DNA of 64,000 nt from JAPOVO01 sp026708165 (GCA_965208775.1 OZ242360.1:868001-932000), one strand, 5' to 3'. Counted from the first letter of the stretch, positions 17,290-26,784 are shown. The notes: generated by a model from the letters alone, not told the origin. Numbers and translations: made by a program.

Positions 17290-18693
17290 CTAGCCCCGGT
17301 CCCACAAATCGCTATTCCGCTCAGATTCGTCGGGCCACATGATGCCCGGATTTAGCACGCCCGCAGGGTCGAACTCACGCTTCAGGCGGCGCATCGCCCG
17401 AATCGTCTCCCAGTCCCAGGCGTAAGGAACAAAGTCCCGCTTCACCAGACCCAGGCCGTGCTCACCCGAAAGCACACCGCCGGAATCTATGCCGATCCGG
17501 GCCAGCTCCCCAAGCACATCCCGGGCGGCGGCGGTCTCCGACTTGCTCGAAGGCTCGTAGATGACATTGGGATGCAGCGTCCCGTCGCCGATGTGTCCGA
17601 ACAGGGCGATCAGTACATCCCGTTCACTGGCGAGTTTCTTGATACGGTCCACCGCTTGAGGCAGGTTGGTGCGGGGCACGCAGATGTCCTCGCCTATCTT
17701 TCCGGGCTTCAGCCGGGCGAGCGAGGACGTGATGGCCCCCCGAGCCTCCCATGCTCGCCTCTGCTCCCCTTCGGAGACGGCGTCCCGCACGTTCTCGGCG
17801 CCGGAGTTCCTTAGCGACTCCAGTGTGACCGCGCCGTCGCGTGATAGCGATTCCCGGTCGCCATGAAGCTCAATCAATAGCAGCGCGCCGATTTCGAGGG
17901 ACAGCCCGCGGTCCCTCGCGGCCTGGACGGCCCGAATCGAAACGTCGTCCATGAACTCCAGCTTCCCCGGAATTACCCCTGTATCCAGCAAGTCCACCGT
18001 CGCGTGGGCCGCGGACTGGGCGCTGTCGAAGGTCGCCGTAACGGTGCGGTATCCCTCGGGCGCTGGCACCAGTCGCGCCTGCACTTCAGTGACGAGACCG
18101 AGAGTCCCCTCCGAGCCGATCATCAGATCGACCATCATTTCACCGGCGGTGCCCCGGTTGTACGTCACGACGGAGCCCGAGAAATCGGCAACCTCCAGCG
18201 AGGTTATGTATTGGCGCGTCACGCCGTATTTCAGCGCGTGCGGACCGCCCGCGTTGGTCGCCGCGTTTCCGCCCATGGTGGTCACGTCCTGCGAGGAGGG
18301 ATCGGGCGGATAGAACAGACCGGCTGCCTTCGCCGCCGACTGCACTTCCAGAGTGGTAACGCCCGCGCCTGCGCTCACAGTCAGGTCCTCTCGGTCGATG
18401 TACGGCCCCCGTCTCAGCCTGGACAGCGAAATCACGATGGAGCCTTTCGGCGGCACGGCCCCGGCTGAGAGACTGGTCCCGGCCCCACGCCCAACTACGG
18501 TGACCCCGATCTCGCGGGCCAGTTGCAAAACGCTGGCCGTCTCCTCTGCCGTTCCGGGAAACACCGCCGCCAACGGCTCGCCGCGATAGCCCACGGTCGC
18601 GTCCACCGCGTAGCTGACCAGGGAAGCCCGGGAGCGCAGAACGTGGGCCGCGCCAACCACGGCTTCTAGGCGGTCGATGATCTCTACAGCCAC
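17290..18693 (-). CDS. FAD-linked 2-hydroxyacid oxidase, GlcD-like
   Basis: The 467-residue flavoprotein has the PCMH-type FAD domain (about 35-215) with GRGAGTSLSAGAVPPKG and ATMGGNAATNAGG-like loops. The C-terminal oxidase domain has FGHIGDGTLHPN and ends with LSGEHGLG and the GVLNPGIMWP tail. It resembles glycolate or D-lactate dehydrogenases, which oxidise 2-hydroxy acids and pass electrons to quinones or cytochromes. It starts at GTG 18693 behind GAGG. The Gfo/Idh/MocA gene at 18724 ends 30 bases upstream, so both are likely one transcript in sugar or polyol oxidation. Confidence 0.9.
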   Translation of the reverse strand: MAVEIIDRLEAVVGAAHVLRSRASLVSYAVDATVGYRGEPLAAVFPGTAEETASVLQLAREIGVTVVGRGAGTSLSAGAVPPKGSIVISLSRLRRGPYIDREDLTVSAGAGVTTLEVQSAAKAAGLFYPPDPSSQDVTTMGGNAATNAGGPHALKYGVTRQYITSLEVADFSGSVVTYNRGTAGEMMVDLMIGSEGTLGLVTEVQARLVPAPEGYRTVTATFDSAQSAAHATVDLLDTGVIPGKLEFMDDVSIRAVQAARDRGLSLEIGALLLIELHGDRESLSRDGAVTLESLRNSGAENVRDAVSEGEQRRAWEARGAITSSLARLKPGKIGEDICVPRTNLPQAVDRIKKLASERDVLIALFGHIGDGTLHPNVIYEPSSKSETAAARDVLGELARIGIDSGGVLSGEHGLGLVKRDFVPYAWDWETIRAMRRLKREFDPAGVLNPGIMWPDESERNSDLWDRG

Positions 18694-18723
18694 CGAAAGC
18701 AGCCTCTAGACCAATCAGCCGAA

Positions 18724-19749
18724 TCAGGACAGCGGCAGGGGCACCCACTCGCCCCGCCGCTTCGAAATATCCACCGCGAATCCGACTTCGTGAGTGTTTA
18801 CCGCGTTCTCCAGGCTGACCCTAGTCTGACTGCCCGTCGATATGCACTCGACAAACTCCCGCATCAGATACGGAAACGCATGATCGTCCACGCTGCCGCT
18901 GTCGAGACCCTGCTCGCCCAGGACTGTGAACGGATCGCCTTCTGCGTTTTCGCCAGTGAACACCCGTTCGTTCCTGATGACGCCCCGGTCACCCAGGATG
19001 TCTAGGTTTACCTGATACGGCATGTGCCCGTGAATCGCGGCGGACACCCTTCCCACCGCCCCGTTGGAATACGTGACGAGCAGAGAGTCGACGGCATGCA
19101 TCTCGTAACCTTCCGCCGCCGCCGAGCCGATTTGAGTGGACGCCGCGCACACGGCGGTAATATCGAGTCCGGTGATGAAACGCACTGCGTCGACGGCATG
19201 AACGCCGCCGACCATGTAGGCGTTGCCTGCTTCCTCCGCCGTCTTATAGTAGTCTGGTCGGCCGAGCCTCGAATGCCAGTAGTCGGCCCCGATCATGTAA
19301 ATCTCGCCCAAAGCCCCGCTCTGCACGATTTCGTGCATCCGCCGCACAAGCGGAACGCCCCGGCTGACAAAGCCCACCGATGTCACCACTCCCGCGGCAC
19401 ACACGGCCTCGCGCATCCCGGCAAGGTCCTCGGGCGTCAGCGCGACCGGCTTCTCGATAAACATATGTTTGCCCGCTCTCGCCCCGTCAACGGCGTTCTG
19501 CGCGTGCAAGCCGTTAGGCGTGCATATCGAGACCGCGTCCAAATCCGGGTCGGACAGAAAGTCAGCGTAGTCCGTATAGATCCGGCAATCGAGGCCGTTG
19601 GCGCTGGCGAGACTGGCGGCGCTCTCACGGCGGCGACTGCCAATGGCGACTATTTCACAGCCGGGCGTCGATTGGTACGCCGCGGCATGAGCCCCGGCTA
19701 CCCAGCCCGCCCCCCATATTCCGATTCCTATCTGACTACCTGACGCCAT
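18724..19749 (-). CDS. Gfo/Idh/MocA-family oxidoreductase (1)
   Basis: The 341-residue protein has an N-terminal NAD(P) Rossmann fold (IGIWGAGWVAGAHAAAY at about 8-24), SICTPNGLHAQ, and the family lysine in FIEKPVAL, then the substrate domain with GGVHAVDAVRF. Such enzymes oxidise or epimerise sugars and polyols. It is strikingly like the product at 26830: both share GLDC-IYTDY, -FL-D--D--SICTP and AGKHM--EKPVA. ATG 19749 has a strong GGAGGAG site upstream. It is followed by the GlcD-like oxidase. The sugar specificity cannot be deduced. Confidence 0.93.
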   Translation of the reverse strand: MASGSQIGIGIWGAGWVAGAHAAAYQSTPGCEIVAIGSRRRESAASLASANGLDCRIYTDYADFLSDPDLDAVSICTPNGLHAQNAVDGARAGKHMFIEKPVALTPEDLAGMREAVCAAGVVTSVGFVSRGVPLVRRMHEIVQSGALGEIYMIGADYWHSRLGRPDYYKTAEEAGNAYMVGGVHAVDAVRFITGLDITAVCAASTQIGSAAAEGYEMHAVDSLLVTYSNGAVGRVSAAIHGHMPYQVNLDILGDRGVIRNERVFTGENAEGDPFTVLGEQGLDSGSVDDHAFPYLMREFVECISTGSQTRVSLENAVNTHEVGFAVDISKRRGEWVPLPLS

Positions 19750-19814
19750 TCAGGATCTCCTCCAGTGGCCGATTAGCCGGTGCTCGCGACGCGACGCTTT
19801 GCTCCCGGACGCTC

Positions 19815-21530
19815 ATGCGCCAACGCATGGCGTGCCGAATTGATCTGGCTCTCTTGCTCTGCTCGTCCAACTCGCTTTTCGGATACTGTTTACTATTCCG
19901 TTTATTATCCAACTTCCACGTTCGATGTCATGGAGTTCTTCAGATTTCCGAAATAGATTCATCCACAGCCGCAACGTCCGATGAAGTGACGCAGGCCAGC
20001 ACCGGCGGTCCCCGCTGGCGAGTATGGCAGGCTAGCGCAGTCGCTTTCACGGCCAGCGCTGCCACTCTTGTGCTGGAATTGGTCGCCGGACGCCTCATGG
20101 CTCCCTGGCTGGGCGTGAACCTCTATTCCTGGACGAGCATAATCGGCGTGGTCCTTGCGGGTATCGCCGTCGGAAACTACCTCGGAGGGCGGCTCGCCGA
20201 CCGGCGAGCCTCAAATAACATCCTCGCCGCGATCCTGCTGACCGGCTCAGCATTCGCCGTACTGGTCCTTCCGCTTACGGCCTGGGTTTTGAACGCTGTC
20301 ACCGACTGGCCGTTGCCGGCCTACCTTCAGTACTTGCTAGCCAACGTCTTCCTGTTCCTGCTACCGAGCCTCGTACTCGGAATGGTCAGCCCAGTCGTAA
20401 TCAAATTGACCCTCTCCGACCTCGGGCAGACCGGCAGCGTCGTCGGCAGGGTCTACGCCTGGTCGACTGCGGGAAGCATACTTGGCACCTTCCTGACAGG
20501 GTTCGTCCTGGTCGCGGTGTTCGGCACTCGATCGATCGTCTTCGCCGTCGCCGTCGTGCTCCTGCTGCTCGCGATCGTGGCGGGGCGCCTGTTCCGCCGC
20601 CCGCTCATCGTGATACTCCTCGCGGTCATTGTGGCCGGAGCCCTGTTCGGCCTCAGACAAGGCAACGCCTTCGCCGTTCCGTGTGTCGAAGAGTCACAGT
20701 ATTACTGCATTCTCTGGTACGACGAGAAGGACGACCCAAACGTCCGTGTGTTGATCCTCGACCACATGGTCCAGTCATACAACAACATGGTCGATCCGCT
20801 GGAGCTTGGCTACGGATACGAGCGGGTCTACGCCGAAGTGATCCAGCCGGGACTCGTCGACGTCGATTCGCCCAGGAGTCTGTTCATCGGCGGCGGAGGA
20901 TACACGTTTCCCAGGTGGATGCAGACTATGTATCCGCAAGGCAGTTCGGACGTGCTCGAGATCGACCGGGAAGTCTACGAGGTCGCGTATCGAGACCTGG
21001 GTATCAGTCCCGATCTCGACATTTCAACCTATGCCGTCGACGCGCGGCTGTTTCTCTTTCTAAACCGTCCTACCGACGAATACGACATCGTGTTTGGCGA
21101 CGCCTTTCACAACTTCGCAGTCCCCTACCACCTCACTACACTCGAGTTCAACGAGCTAGTGAAGCGGTCCCTCAAGCCCGACGGGATCTACGTCATGAAC
21201 CTGATCGATACGTTCGGCCGCGGCGAGTTTTTACGTGCCTACATCCGGACCGCTAGGCAGACCTTTGAAAATGTCTACCTGATCACCGAGGGCGAACTGA
21301 ACCCCAGGCAGGGGCGTTCCACTTTTGTAATCGCCATGTCCGACAAGCCGCTGGACTTCGAATCCGTGCCGGCGCTCTCCCGGGCCAATCTCGGCAGGGA
21401 GTCCATCGCGCAGCTCTATCCCGCCGAAAGCTTGCAGGAGTATCTGGACGCCGGAAGCGACCTCATCCTCACCGACGACTTCGTTCCGGTCGACAACCTG
21501 CTGTCTCACTTGCTTGACGAGGACCCGTAG
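19815..21530 (+). CDS. Membrane-anchored spermidine-synthase-like protein
   Basis: The 571-residue frame joins a membrane domain of about six helices (around 60-285, starting VAFTASAATLVLELVAGRLM) to a spermidine-synthase-like Rossmann domain. That domain shows SLFIGGGGYTFPRWM, VLEIDREVYEVA, YDIVFGDAFHN and LKPDGIYVMNLID. It is usually annotated as a fused MFS/spermidine synthase; true aminopropyltransferase activity in this group is often unproven. The first 45 residues have poor coding character and no ribosome site, so the real start may be GTG 19986 or nearby. It is divergent from the dehydrogenase gene at 18724, only 65 bases apart. Confidence 0.82.
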   Translation: MRQRMACRIDLALLLCSSNSLFGYCLLFRLLSNFHVRCHGVLQISEIDSSTAATSDEVTQASTGGPRWRVWQASAVAFTASAATLVLELVAGRLMAPWLGVNLYSWTSIIGVVLAGIAVGNYLGGRLADRRASNNILAAILLTGSAFAVLVLPLTAWVLNAVTDWPLPAYLQYLLANVFLFLLPSLVLGMVSPVVIKLTLSDLGQTGSVVGRVYAWSTAGSILGTFLTGFVLVAVFGTRSIVFAVAVVLLLLAIVAGRLFRRPLIVILLAVIVAGALFGLRQGNAFAVPCVEESQYYCILWYDEKDDPNVRVLILDHMVQSYNNMVDPLELGYGYERVYAEVIQPGLVDVDSPRSLFIGGGGYTFPRWMQTMYPQGSSDVLEIDREVYEVAYRDLGISPDLDISTYAVDARLFLFLNRPTDEYDIVFGDAFHNFAVPYHLTTLEFNELVKRSLKPDGIYVMNLIDTFGRGEFLRAYIRTARQTFENVYLITEGELNPRQGRSTFVIAMSDKPLDFESVPALSRANLGRESIAQLYPAESLQEYLDAGSDLILTDDFVPVDNLLSHLLDEDP

Positions 21531-21542
21531 AACCAGTCGTCT

Positions 21543-21584
21543 GGACGGACCGGTTGGAGGGAAGCCTCACCGACTTGTCCGTCC
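21543..21584. terminator. Nested hairpin between convergent genes
   Basis: GGACGGAC and GTCCGTCC form the outer 8-bp stem. Inside are CGGT/ACCG and GAGG/CCTC stems around a GAAG loop. It occupies nearly all of the 56-base gap between the convergent stop codons at 21530 and 21587, as expected of a bidirectional terminator, although neither side has a long T-run. Confidence 0.55.
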
Positions 21585-21586
21585 GA

Positions 21587-22237
21587 CTAACCGGTATTGC
21601 GGGGAAACCACGAGATCGCGGGAGGACCGGTGGAGGTGCTCGCGCCCGACTCGATCAATCTGGCGAGTTCGTCCTTCGCTCCGCCGATGATGGGCTTGCC
21701 GTGGCCGGGCATGAGGTTCTCGAACTCATAGTCGAGCAGATGCGACAGCGATTGCGAAGGCCGCGGATGCCCGTTTGGATGCCCGCCAAGCTTCATGCCT
21801 TTCGGTGCCCATTTCGCCGTTGTCCCCAGCGCATCGCCCACGAACAGCGTCCCGCCATGCGCTCCGCTCAGCAGTGCCTGCTCGCCGGGCGTTAGCCCCG
21901 GCACGCCGATGGCGCGAAGACCGCACTCGTGCTCGAAGCCGTCCCCATACCCCGTAAATTCATCGATATCCTCGATCATGTGCCGGTCAAGCTCCGGCAG
22001 GAAAATCGGCACGCCGGCCCGCTTCGAGAAAAGACGCGCCGACCGCTCGTGCCAGCCGATGGTAAGGAATATCGCTTTGACATCCTCGGCCTGTTCAAGC
22101 ATCCCGACCGCCTCGAGCGGATCCACTAGCACACTGCCCTTCTCGGTCCGAAGCCAGTACGACTCCAACGACCACCAGCCCGGCCACCGAATGCTCCAAT
22201 GGAACAGTCCGGGCAACACTTCCTTAAGCATGTCCAC
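21587..22237 (-). CDS. MBL-fold protein lacking the metal-binding motif
   Basis: The 216-residue product keeps the metallo-beta-lactamase scaffold: LVDPLEAV, a FLTIGWHERSA strand-turn, GVPGLTPGEQALL, LFVGDALG and LMPGHGKPI. However, the HxHxDH motif is replaced by IGWHER, so the first-site histidines and the aspartate are gone, and the PGHTPGE histidine is leucine. Only the aspartate in VGDAL and the histidine in PGHGKP remain. A dinuclear zinc centre is therefore unlikely, and the protein may bind a ligand without hydrolysing it. It begins at GTG 22237 or ATG 22231. Family assignment is firm; the role is unknown. Confidence 0.8.
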   Translation of the reverse strand: MDMLKEVLPGLFHWSIRWPGWWSLESYWLRTEKGSVLVDPLEAVGMLEQAEDVKAIFLTIGWHERSARLFSKRAGVPIFLPELDRHMIEDIDEFTGYGDGFEHECGLRAIGVPGLTPGEQALLSGAHGGTLFVGDALGTTAKWAPKGMKLGGHPNGHPRPSQSLSHLLDYEFENLMPGHGKPIIGGAKDELARLIESGASTSTGPPAISWFPRNTG

Positions 22238-22436
22238 GCTCGACAGCTAAACACGACTTCAACAGCGAAACACAGTCTAGCCCGCGTGGCGGCATCCCCT
22301 CGGCTTGGTGTGCAAAACCCGATACCACACGCCGGCAGACCCACTACGCGAAAGAGCGCCGCGCTGTGACGGTGGTAGCCTAATTGATCTGAATCAGTTG
22401 GACTTCCACACCCGTCGGGCAAGAGCCGGCAGATAC

Positions 22437-23609
22437 TTGACTCAGCCAAATACAACACCACTCGCCGTCGGCTTTAACCTACGTGTCGCCAACCTTCCCC
22501 GCGTCGACGGCAACTCGGCCATGACCCGATCTCTGGCGGCTGCGCTCGCCCGCAATGCCGGAGAGCACCATCTGTCCTATTTCTTCGACACAGAGCCACT
22601 CGACCCTTTCAAGCGCCTTCCCAACGTAGAACACGTAGTGTTAAGGCCATTTCCGTTCTTGAACGGTGCGCTCCGGAGACTGGGCGGAGGGGACCCTTGG
22701 TACCGGTTTCGCCTAAGGCTGAGCCGCACGTGGAACAAGCTCGACGCCGTTATCTATAACGCTCACGAGCCTCTACCCATCGGCACAGGGCCGCCGGGAG
22801 TCGCGATAGTCCATGATCTAGCCTTCATGCTCCCGGACGCGCGGCGCCACTTCCCTCTCAACGTCATTAGACATCTCGACCGGTGGACGGCCCAGAGCGT
22901 TCACGCCGCGACCAGACTAATGGCTGTGTCTGCAACCACTGGCGCCGATCTGACGCGGATATACGGTGTGCCGAAATCGAAAGTAGCGGTGCTTCCCAAC
23001 GCGCACGACCGAGAAGTCTTCCATGCCCGAATACCGGCGACCGAGGTCGAAGCCGTGTTAACGGAGCTGGGAGTCGAAAAGCCCTACTTCCTGCACGTCG
23101 GTACGGCGCAGCCACGCAAAAACATCCCGGCCATAACCCGGGCGTTCGAGAGTCTGCTCGCGAAAAACCGGATCCCGCACAACCTGGTCCTGGTCGGAGG
23201 CTCGGGATGGGACGCCGCCGAGGGAGGAAGTGGCGAGGTTCCACGAATCAAGCGGATCATCCAGCTTTCGTCGACATCGAATGAGCAGGTCGCATGTTTG
23301 ATGGCCGGCGCCGACGCGCTAGTGATCGCCGGATTCTACGAAGGCTTCGGCCTGCCGGCGCTCGAAGCCATGGCCTGCGGCGCCCCCGTGGTGGCGGCGC
23401 GCGCGGGCGCATTGCCGGAAGTTGTGGGAGACGCGGGCAAGTATTTCGATCCCCATGATCCCGACGAGCTCGCGGGGATCATGGAATCGCTGGCCGCGGA
23501 TGACGCACTGCGGCATGAGCTGAGCAGACGCGGACTTGAGCGCGCAAAGGCATTTAGCTGGAACACGACAGCGCGGGGCCTCTTGCGGGTGATTGAGGAG
23601 ATTGCCTGA
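22437..23609 (+). CDS. Glycosyltransferase family 4
   Basis: From the TTG at 22437 this is a 390-residue retaining GT-B glycosyltransferase. The N-terminal acceptor domain starts LAVGFNLRVANLPRVDGN. The donor domain has VLPNAHDREVF, YFLHVGTAQPRKNIP and the nucleotide-sugar motif EGFGLPALEAMACGAPVVAA with the E-x7-E pair, then ALPEVVGDAGKYFDP. It would transfer a sugar from a nucleotide donor to a glycan or lipid at the membrane face. The frame is open to 22305, but the extra residues lack family similarity. No polysaccharide cluster surrounds it, so its acceptor is unknown. Confidence 0.9.
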   Translation: MTQPNTTPLAVGFNLRVANLPRVDGNSAMTRSLAAALARNAGEHHLSYFFDTEPLDPFKRLPNVEHVVLRPFPFLNGALRRLGGGDPWYRFRLRLSRTWNKLDAVIYNAHEPLPIGTGPPGVAIVHDLAFMLPDARRHFPLNVIRHLDRWTAQSVHAATRLMAVSATTGADLTRIYGVPKSKVAVLPNAHDREVFHARIPATEVEAVLTELGVEKPYFLHVGTAQPRKNIPAITRAFESLLAKNRIPHNLVLVGGSGWDAAEGGSGEVPRIKRIIQLSSTSNEQVACLMAGADALVIAGFYEGFGLPALEAMACGAPVVAARAGALPEVVGDAGKYFDPHDPDELAGIMESLAADDALRHELSRRGLERAKAFSWNTTARGLLRVIEEIA

Positions 23610-23725
23610 GGCTGTTCCTCATAAAGCTACTTCGTCAGTCACCTCTGCTTGTGTCCAAACAACGAAGCCTGGATTCTCGTTCGCACGGGAACAGCGAGCC
23701 GCTTCGACGCTTGCTCAAGTCGCGT

Positions 23726-24184
23726 CTATCCCGCTGGAGACGCAGCCTCCGATTCGGCGATTGCTTTCAGCCTCTTGAGCTGCTTCCTGGCGATCTGTCG
23801 GGTGAGCCAGCCAAACAGAACCCCCATCACCTTCGCTACCCTTGACTCGGAAACTAGGGCGACGGAGTTCTCCACGATCACGCCGCCTCCGGAGGAAGCC
23901 AATCTGTATTCCAGGTCCATCGTAAACCCGCCGCCGGTGATTTTAGAGACAAGAAGATTGGGCCGGTCATAGGCGGTCACCACACCTGAATACTCGGTCT
24001 CCCTGCCCCCTTCCTTGATCCTCTGCATGAACTCGGCGCCCACCGGATTCTGCGGATCGAACTCCGATGTATACCTCATTTCAATCATTCCCTTAGCCCA
24101 CTCGCCTCGCCGGTGTGGATCCGCGACGAGGTCGAAAACGAACTCCTGCGGTGCGTCTATCGATATCGAACCTAGTAACTTCAA
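23726..24184 (-). CDS. SRPBCC / polyketide-cyclase-like protein
   Basis: This 152-residue single-domain protein has the helix-grip SRPBCC pattern: SISIDAPQEFVFDLVADPHRRGEW at the start, a run of alternating strands (GAEFMQRI, TEYSGVVTAYDRPNLL, FTMDLEYRLA), and a long amphipathic C-terminal helix (GWLTRQIARKQLKRLKAI). The fold binds hydrophobic ligands. The start is TTG 24184 with GGAG eight bases upstream. The gene stands alone between a glycosyltransferase and a dehydrogenase. No catalytic role can be assigned. Confidence 0.85.
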   Translation of the reverse strand: MKLLGSISIDAPQEFVFDLVADPHRRGEWAKGMIEMRYTSEFDPQNPVGAEFMQRIKEGGRETEYSGVVTAYDRPNLLVSKITGGGFTMDLEYRLASSGGGVIVENSVALVSESRVAKVMGVLFGWLTRQIARKQLKRLKAIAESEAASPAG

Positions 24185-24410
24185 AATAGAATCTCCGGAA
24201 CTGTCAAAAAGGGAACTGTATCGACCGGGCAGCGGCCCTTGGCGAGCTCATCTGCCGCAGCCCGCCCGAGTCCCACAACCAGAGCGGACTCCACCTCGGT
24301 CTACAAATAGAATAAGCCGCCACAGTGACCGGGGTCATTGCAAGAGCGGCCAATCGCCCTCGGCGTTATTCAGATATCCTATGTCGTTCTTCAGCCCAAG
24401 GGAGAGAAGC

Positions 24411-25475
24411 ATGCCGCCACGGGTCGGAATAGTCGGAATTTCCGGATACTACGCGTTCGCGTTCGCCGAGGCGCTCTGGGAAAACCACGGCGTCGAGTTC
24501 GTAGCTGCCTCAACCTGGCCGCCCGAAGAAGAACGTGGCGTTTCCATCGGTCAGATTCCGCCGCGCGGCGGAGCCAGCCGTCGAACGTCTCTCGAAGAGT
24601 ACGGCCGCCATTTCGAAGTGCGAATGTACGACGACCCCGTGGCAATGATCAGTCAGGAATCGCTGGACGGAGTCTGCATTTGCGGCAACACGGTCGACCA
24701 TCGCGATCAGGTGGAGGCGATAGCGCCGACCGGCGTTCACATGTTCTTCCACAAACCCGTGTGCGACGAGCTGCACGATATAGATCCCATCCTTGGCGCC
24801 ATCCATAAGCACGGAATCAAAACCGGGGCGTGCAATCCCGCGCGTTACGACGACGCCATTCGGCAAGCCAAAGCATTGATCGACGCCGGCGACCTGGGCG
24901 ACGTGATGTCCGTGCGAGCGTACTTGTCGCACACCGGGTCGCTCAAGTCGAGAGTTCCCGCCGGGGTGGAAATGAGAGGGCCCGAGGTGCATCTCGGCTT
25001 CTATACGGCCGATCTGACTCAGTGGTTCATGGACTGGGCCGAGGTAGAGAGCGCCTTTGCGCACTACGCCAAGCTGAATCCGCACGACGCGCAGCCCCAG
25101 GACAGCGCCAAGGGCCTGGTCAAGTTCAAAGACGGACGCATCGGGTCTATGGACCTCTACTGTTCCCCCCAATGGCCCGGCCCGCTCTGGGAGATTGAGG
25201 TTATGGGCACCGCTGGCTTCGCGAGGACTAGCCAGTCCACTAGCCAGGGGACGCTGTTCACTAAAGAAGGGATCCACGGCTTCCAGCACGATCACCAACA
25301 TGCAAAGCGTGTCCACCTCAACGAGCTTGACGCGTGGGTGACCGCCGTCAAGGACGGATTGGACTGCGAGCTTTCGGCCGAGCTGGCCGCTCGCGGAATC
25401 GAACTGTGCCTGGCATGGAAGCAGTCGTCCGACGAGAACCGGCCGGTGACCTTGCCCCTGGCACGCCCTGCCTAA
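24411..25475 (+). CDS. Gfo/Idh/MocA-family oxidoreductase (2)
   Basis: The 354-residue protein starts at ATG 24411 behind GGGAGAG; a longer frame to 24015 has no family similarity. The Rossmann motif is divergent (VGIVGISGYYAFAFAEAL), and the usual EKP lysine motif reads FFHKPVCDE, keeping lysine and proline but with histidine for glutamate. The C-terminal half has MRGPEVHLGFYTADL and FKDGRIGSMDLY. The atypical nucleotide loop suggests changed cofactor handling. It points towards two other family members on the opposite strand, across a hairpin at 25551. Confidence 0.88.
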   Translation: MPPRVGIVGISGYYAFAFAEALWENHGVEFVAASTWPPEEERGVSIGQIPPRGGASRRTSLEEYGRHFEVRMYDDPVAMISQESLDGVCICGNTVDHRDQVEAIAPTGVHMFFHKPVCDELHDIDPILGAIHKHGIKTGACNPARYDDAIRQAKALIDAGDLGDVMSVRAYLSHTGSLKSRVPAGVEMRGPEVHLGFYTADLTQWFMDWAEVESAFAHYAKLNPHDAQPQDSAKGLVKFKDGRIGSMDLYCSPQWPGPLWEIEVMGTAGFARTSQSTSQGTLFTKEGIHGFQHDHQHAKRVHLNELDAWVTAVKDGLDCELSAELAARGIELCLAWKQSSDENRPVTLPLARPA

Positions 25476-25550
25476 GCCTTACGAATTAGGGGCTGGCGGC
25501 GGTTAGGTTAGCCTTCGCCAAATCCAGATGCGGGATTAGCTCGATTAGTG

Positions 25551-25568
25551 CGCTCGCAGCAGCGAGCG
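25551..25568. terminator. Hairpin between convergent dehydrogenase genes
   Basis: CGCTCGC and GCGAGCG form a perfect 7-bp stem around AGCA, in the 136-base gap between convergent genes ending at 25475 and 25612. It has no strong T-run, so Rho-independent action is only possible. Confidence 0.45.
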
Positions 25569-25611
25569 TCTCGTTCGCGGGGCGCACTGCAACGGGAGCA
25601 CTCTCATCCGG

Positions 25612-26784
25612 CTACCCGACGAACGTGCCCTTCAGCGACTGCCGCGGATAGACGGTTCGCCAGGCCTCGGGGCTCGTATCCAGCGCGTCGGAACCGTATT
25701 TCCGCTCGTACTCTTCGAGCAGCCGCCGTTCGTAGGCGGTCGTTTCGGTCAGGGGGAACTCCACCGGCTTGCCGCCGCTGAACGCCGACTCGCGAACCCC
25801 GATGAGCATTTCCTGGTCAAGCCTGCCGCCCGCGCCTCCATAGTCTGGCGACCTCCCTTCGGTGGCGGCCGCGTGCATCGTCATATACAGGTCCGCTATC
25901 GCCACGCCGTCCGGCCCCTGCACGCCATACTTGGCAAAGGGATTCTCCCACCGCACTTCCGGATCCACCGGCAGCCAGATAGCCACGATTGTTTCGCCGT
26001 CCATCTCGGCCTCGATAGACACCGGAGCCGGGGCCGAGTCTCCATAGAAAACCGCTTCAGTATCTACAAAGCTGCCCGCCGTGCCGATGATCTCCCAGTA
26101 GTTGCCGCGCTCAGTGCGGGACGGAAATTGGTAGACCGCCGTCGCACCGTTGGGGAAGTCAAAGACGCCAATCTCCCAGGCATACGACGGTGAGACGGGC
26201 CGAATGTCCTCCGCCGGCTCGAAGTCCACGCGGCGCTTGAGCGACCTCGCGTGACCGATCACCCGCGACGGCCCGCAGCCGATGTGGGTGTGGATCGCGT
26301 TCATACCGTGGTACGAGCCTGAGCGGTAGAAAAGCTGGACGTTTATTACGTCCCCCAGCAGGCCCGCGTCGATGGCTTTCTTCTTGAGCCGCTCGTTCGG
26401 AAATCGCCACACGTTCTCCGCAAGTTGCAAAGCAACGCCTTTCCGCTCGCAGACCTCGATCATCGCGTCCGTCTGGGCGAGCGTCGGAGCGATGGGCGTC
26501 TCGACCAGCACGTGAACGCCCCTGTCCGCCGCCAGCGCCGTCATCGGAAGATGGCCGTCCGGCGGCACGATCACGTCCACGACAGCCGGCTGGACCTCGT
26601 CCAGCATCTCGTCTGGCCGCTCGAAAACCGGTGCGCCGTAGGCCTGCCTGGCTCTCTCCGCTCTCTGCGGGTCCTGTTCGGCTATGCCCACCAACTCGAA
26701 CGCATCCGTCAACCTGACCAGCGTCTCCAGATGTTGCGTCCCTCGCAGGCCGGCTCCGATCACCGCGATCTTTACTCGCTCCAT
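25612..26784 (-). CDS. Gfo/Idh/MocA-family oxidoreductase (3), EKP lysine missing
   Basis: The 390-residue protein has the Rossmann loop KIAVIGAGLRGTQHLETL at about 4-21 and the family fold (DVIVPPDGHLPM, LQLAENVWRFPNERLKKKAIDAG). Where relatives have EKP it reads VLVETPIAPT, so the conserved lysine is threonine. That lysine normally acts near the nicotinamide and substrate, so catalysis may be altered or lost. ATG 26784 follows a GGAAAGGA site; an upstream in-frame start at 26820 adds only 12 residues. It lies 45 bases downstream of member 4 and is probably co-transcribed with it. Confidence 0.88.
   Translation of the reverse strand: MERVKIAVIGAGLRGTQHLETLVRLTDAFELVGIAEQDPQRAERARQAYGAPVFERPDEMLDEVQPAVVDVIVPPDGHLPMTALAADRGVHVLVETPIAPTLAQTDAMIEVCERKGVALQLAENVWRFPNERLKKKAIDAGLLGDVINVQLFYRSGSYHGMNAIHTHIGCGPSRVIGHARSLKRRVDFEPAEDIRPVSPSYAWEIGVFDFPNGATAVYQFPSRTERGNYWEIIGTAGSFVDTEAVFYGDSAPAPVSIEAEMDGETIVAIWLPVDPEVRWENPFAKYGVQGPDGVAIADLYMTMHAAATEGRSPDYGGAGGRLDQEMLIGVRESAFSGGKPVEFPLTETTAYERRLLEEYERKYGSDALDTSPEAWRTVYPRQSLKGTFVG

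Noticed and set aside
19815..19985. N-terminal 57 codons of the spermidine-synthase-like frame as certain coding sequence
   Set aside because: The stretch has no ribosome site and no family similarity. I kept the longer frame but marked the start as uncertain.
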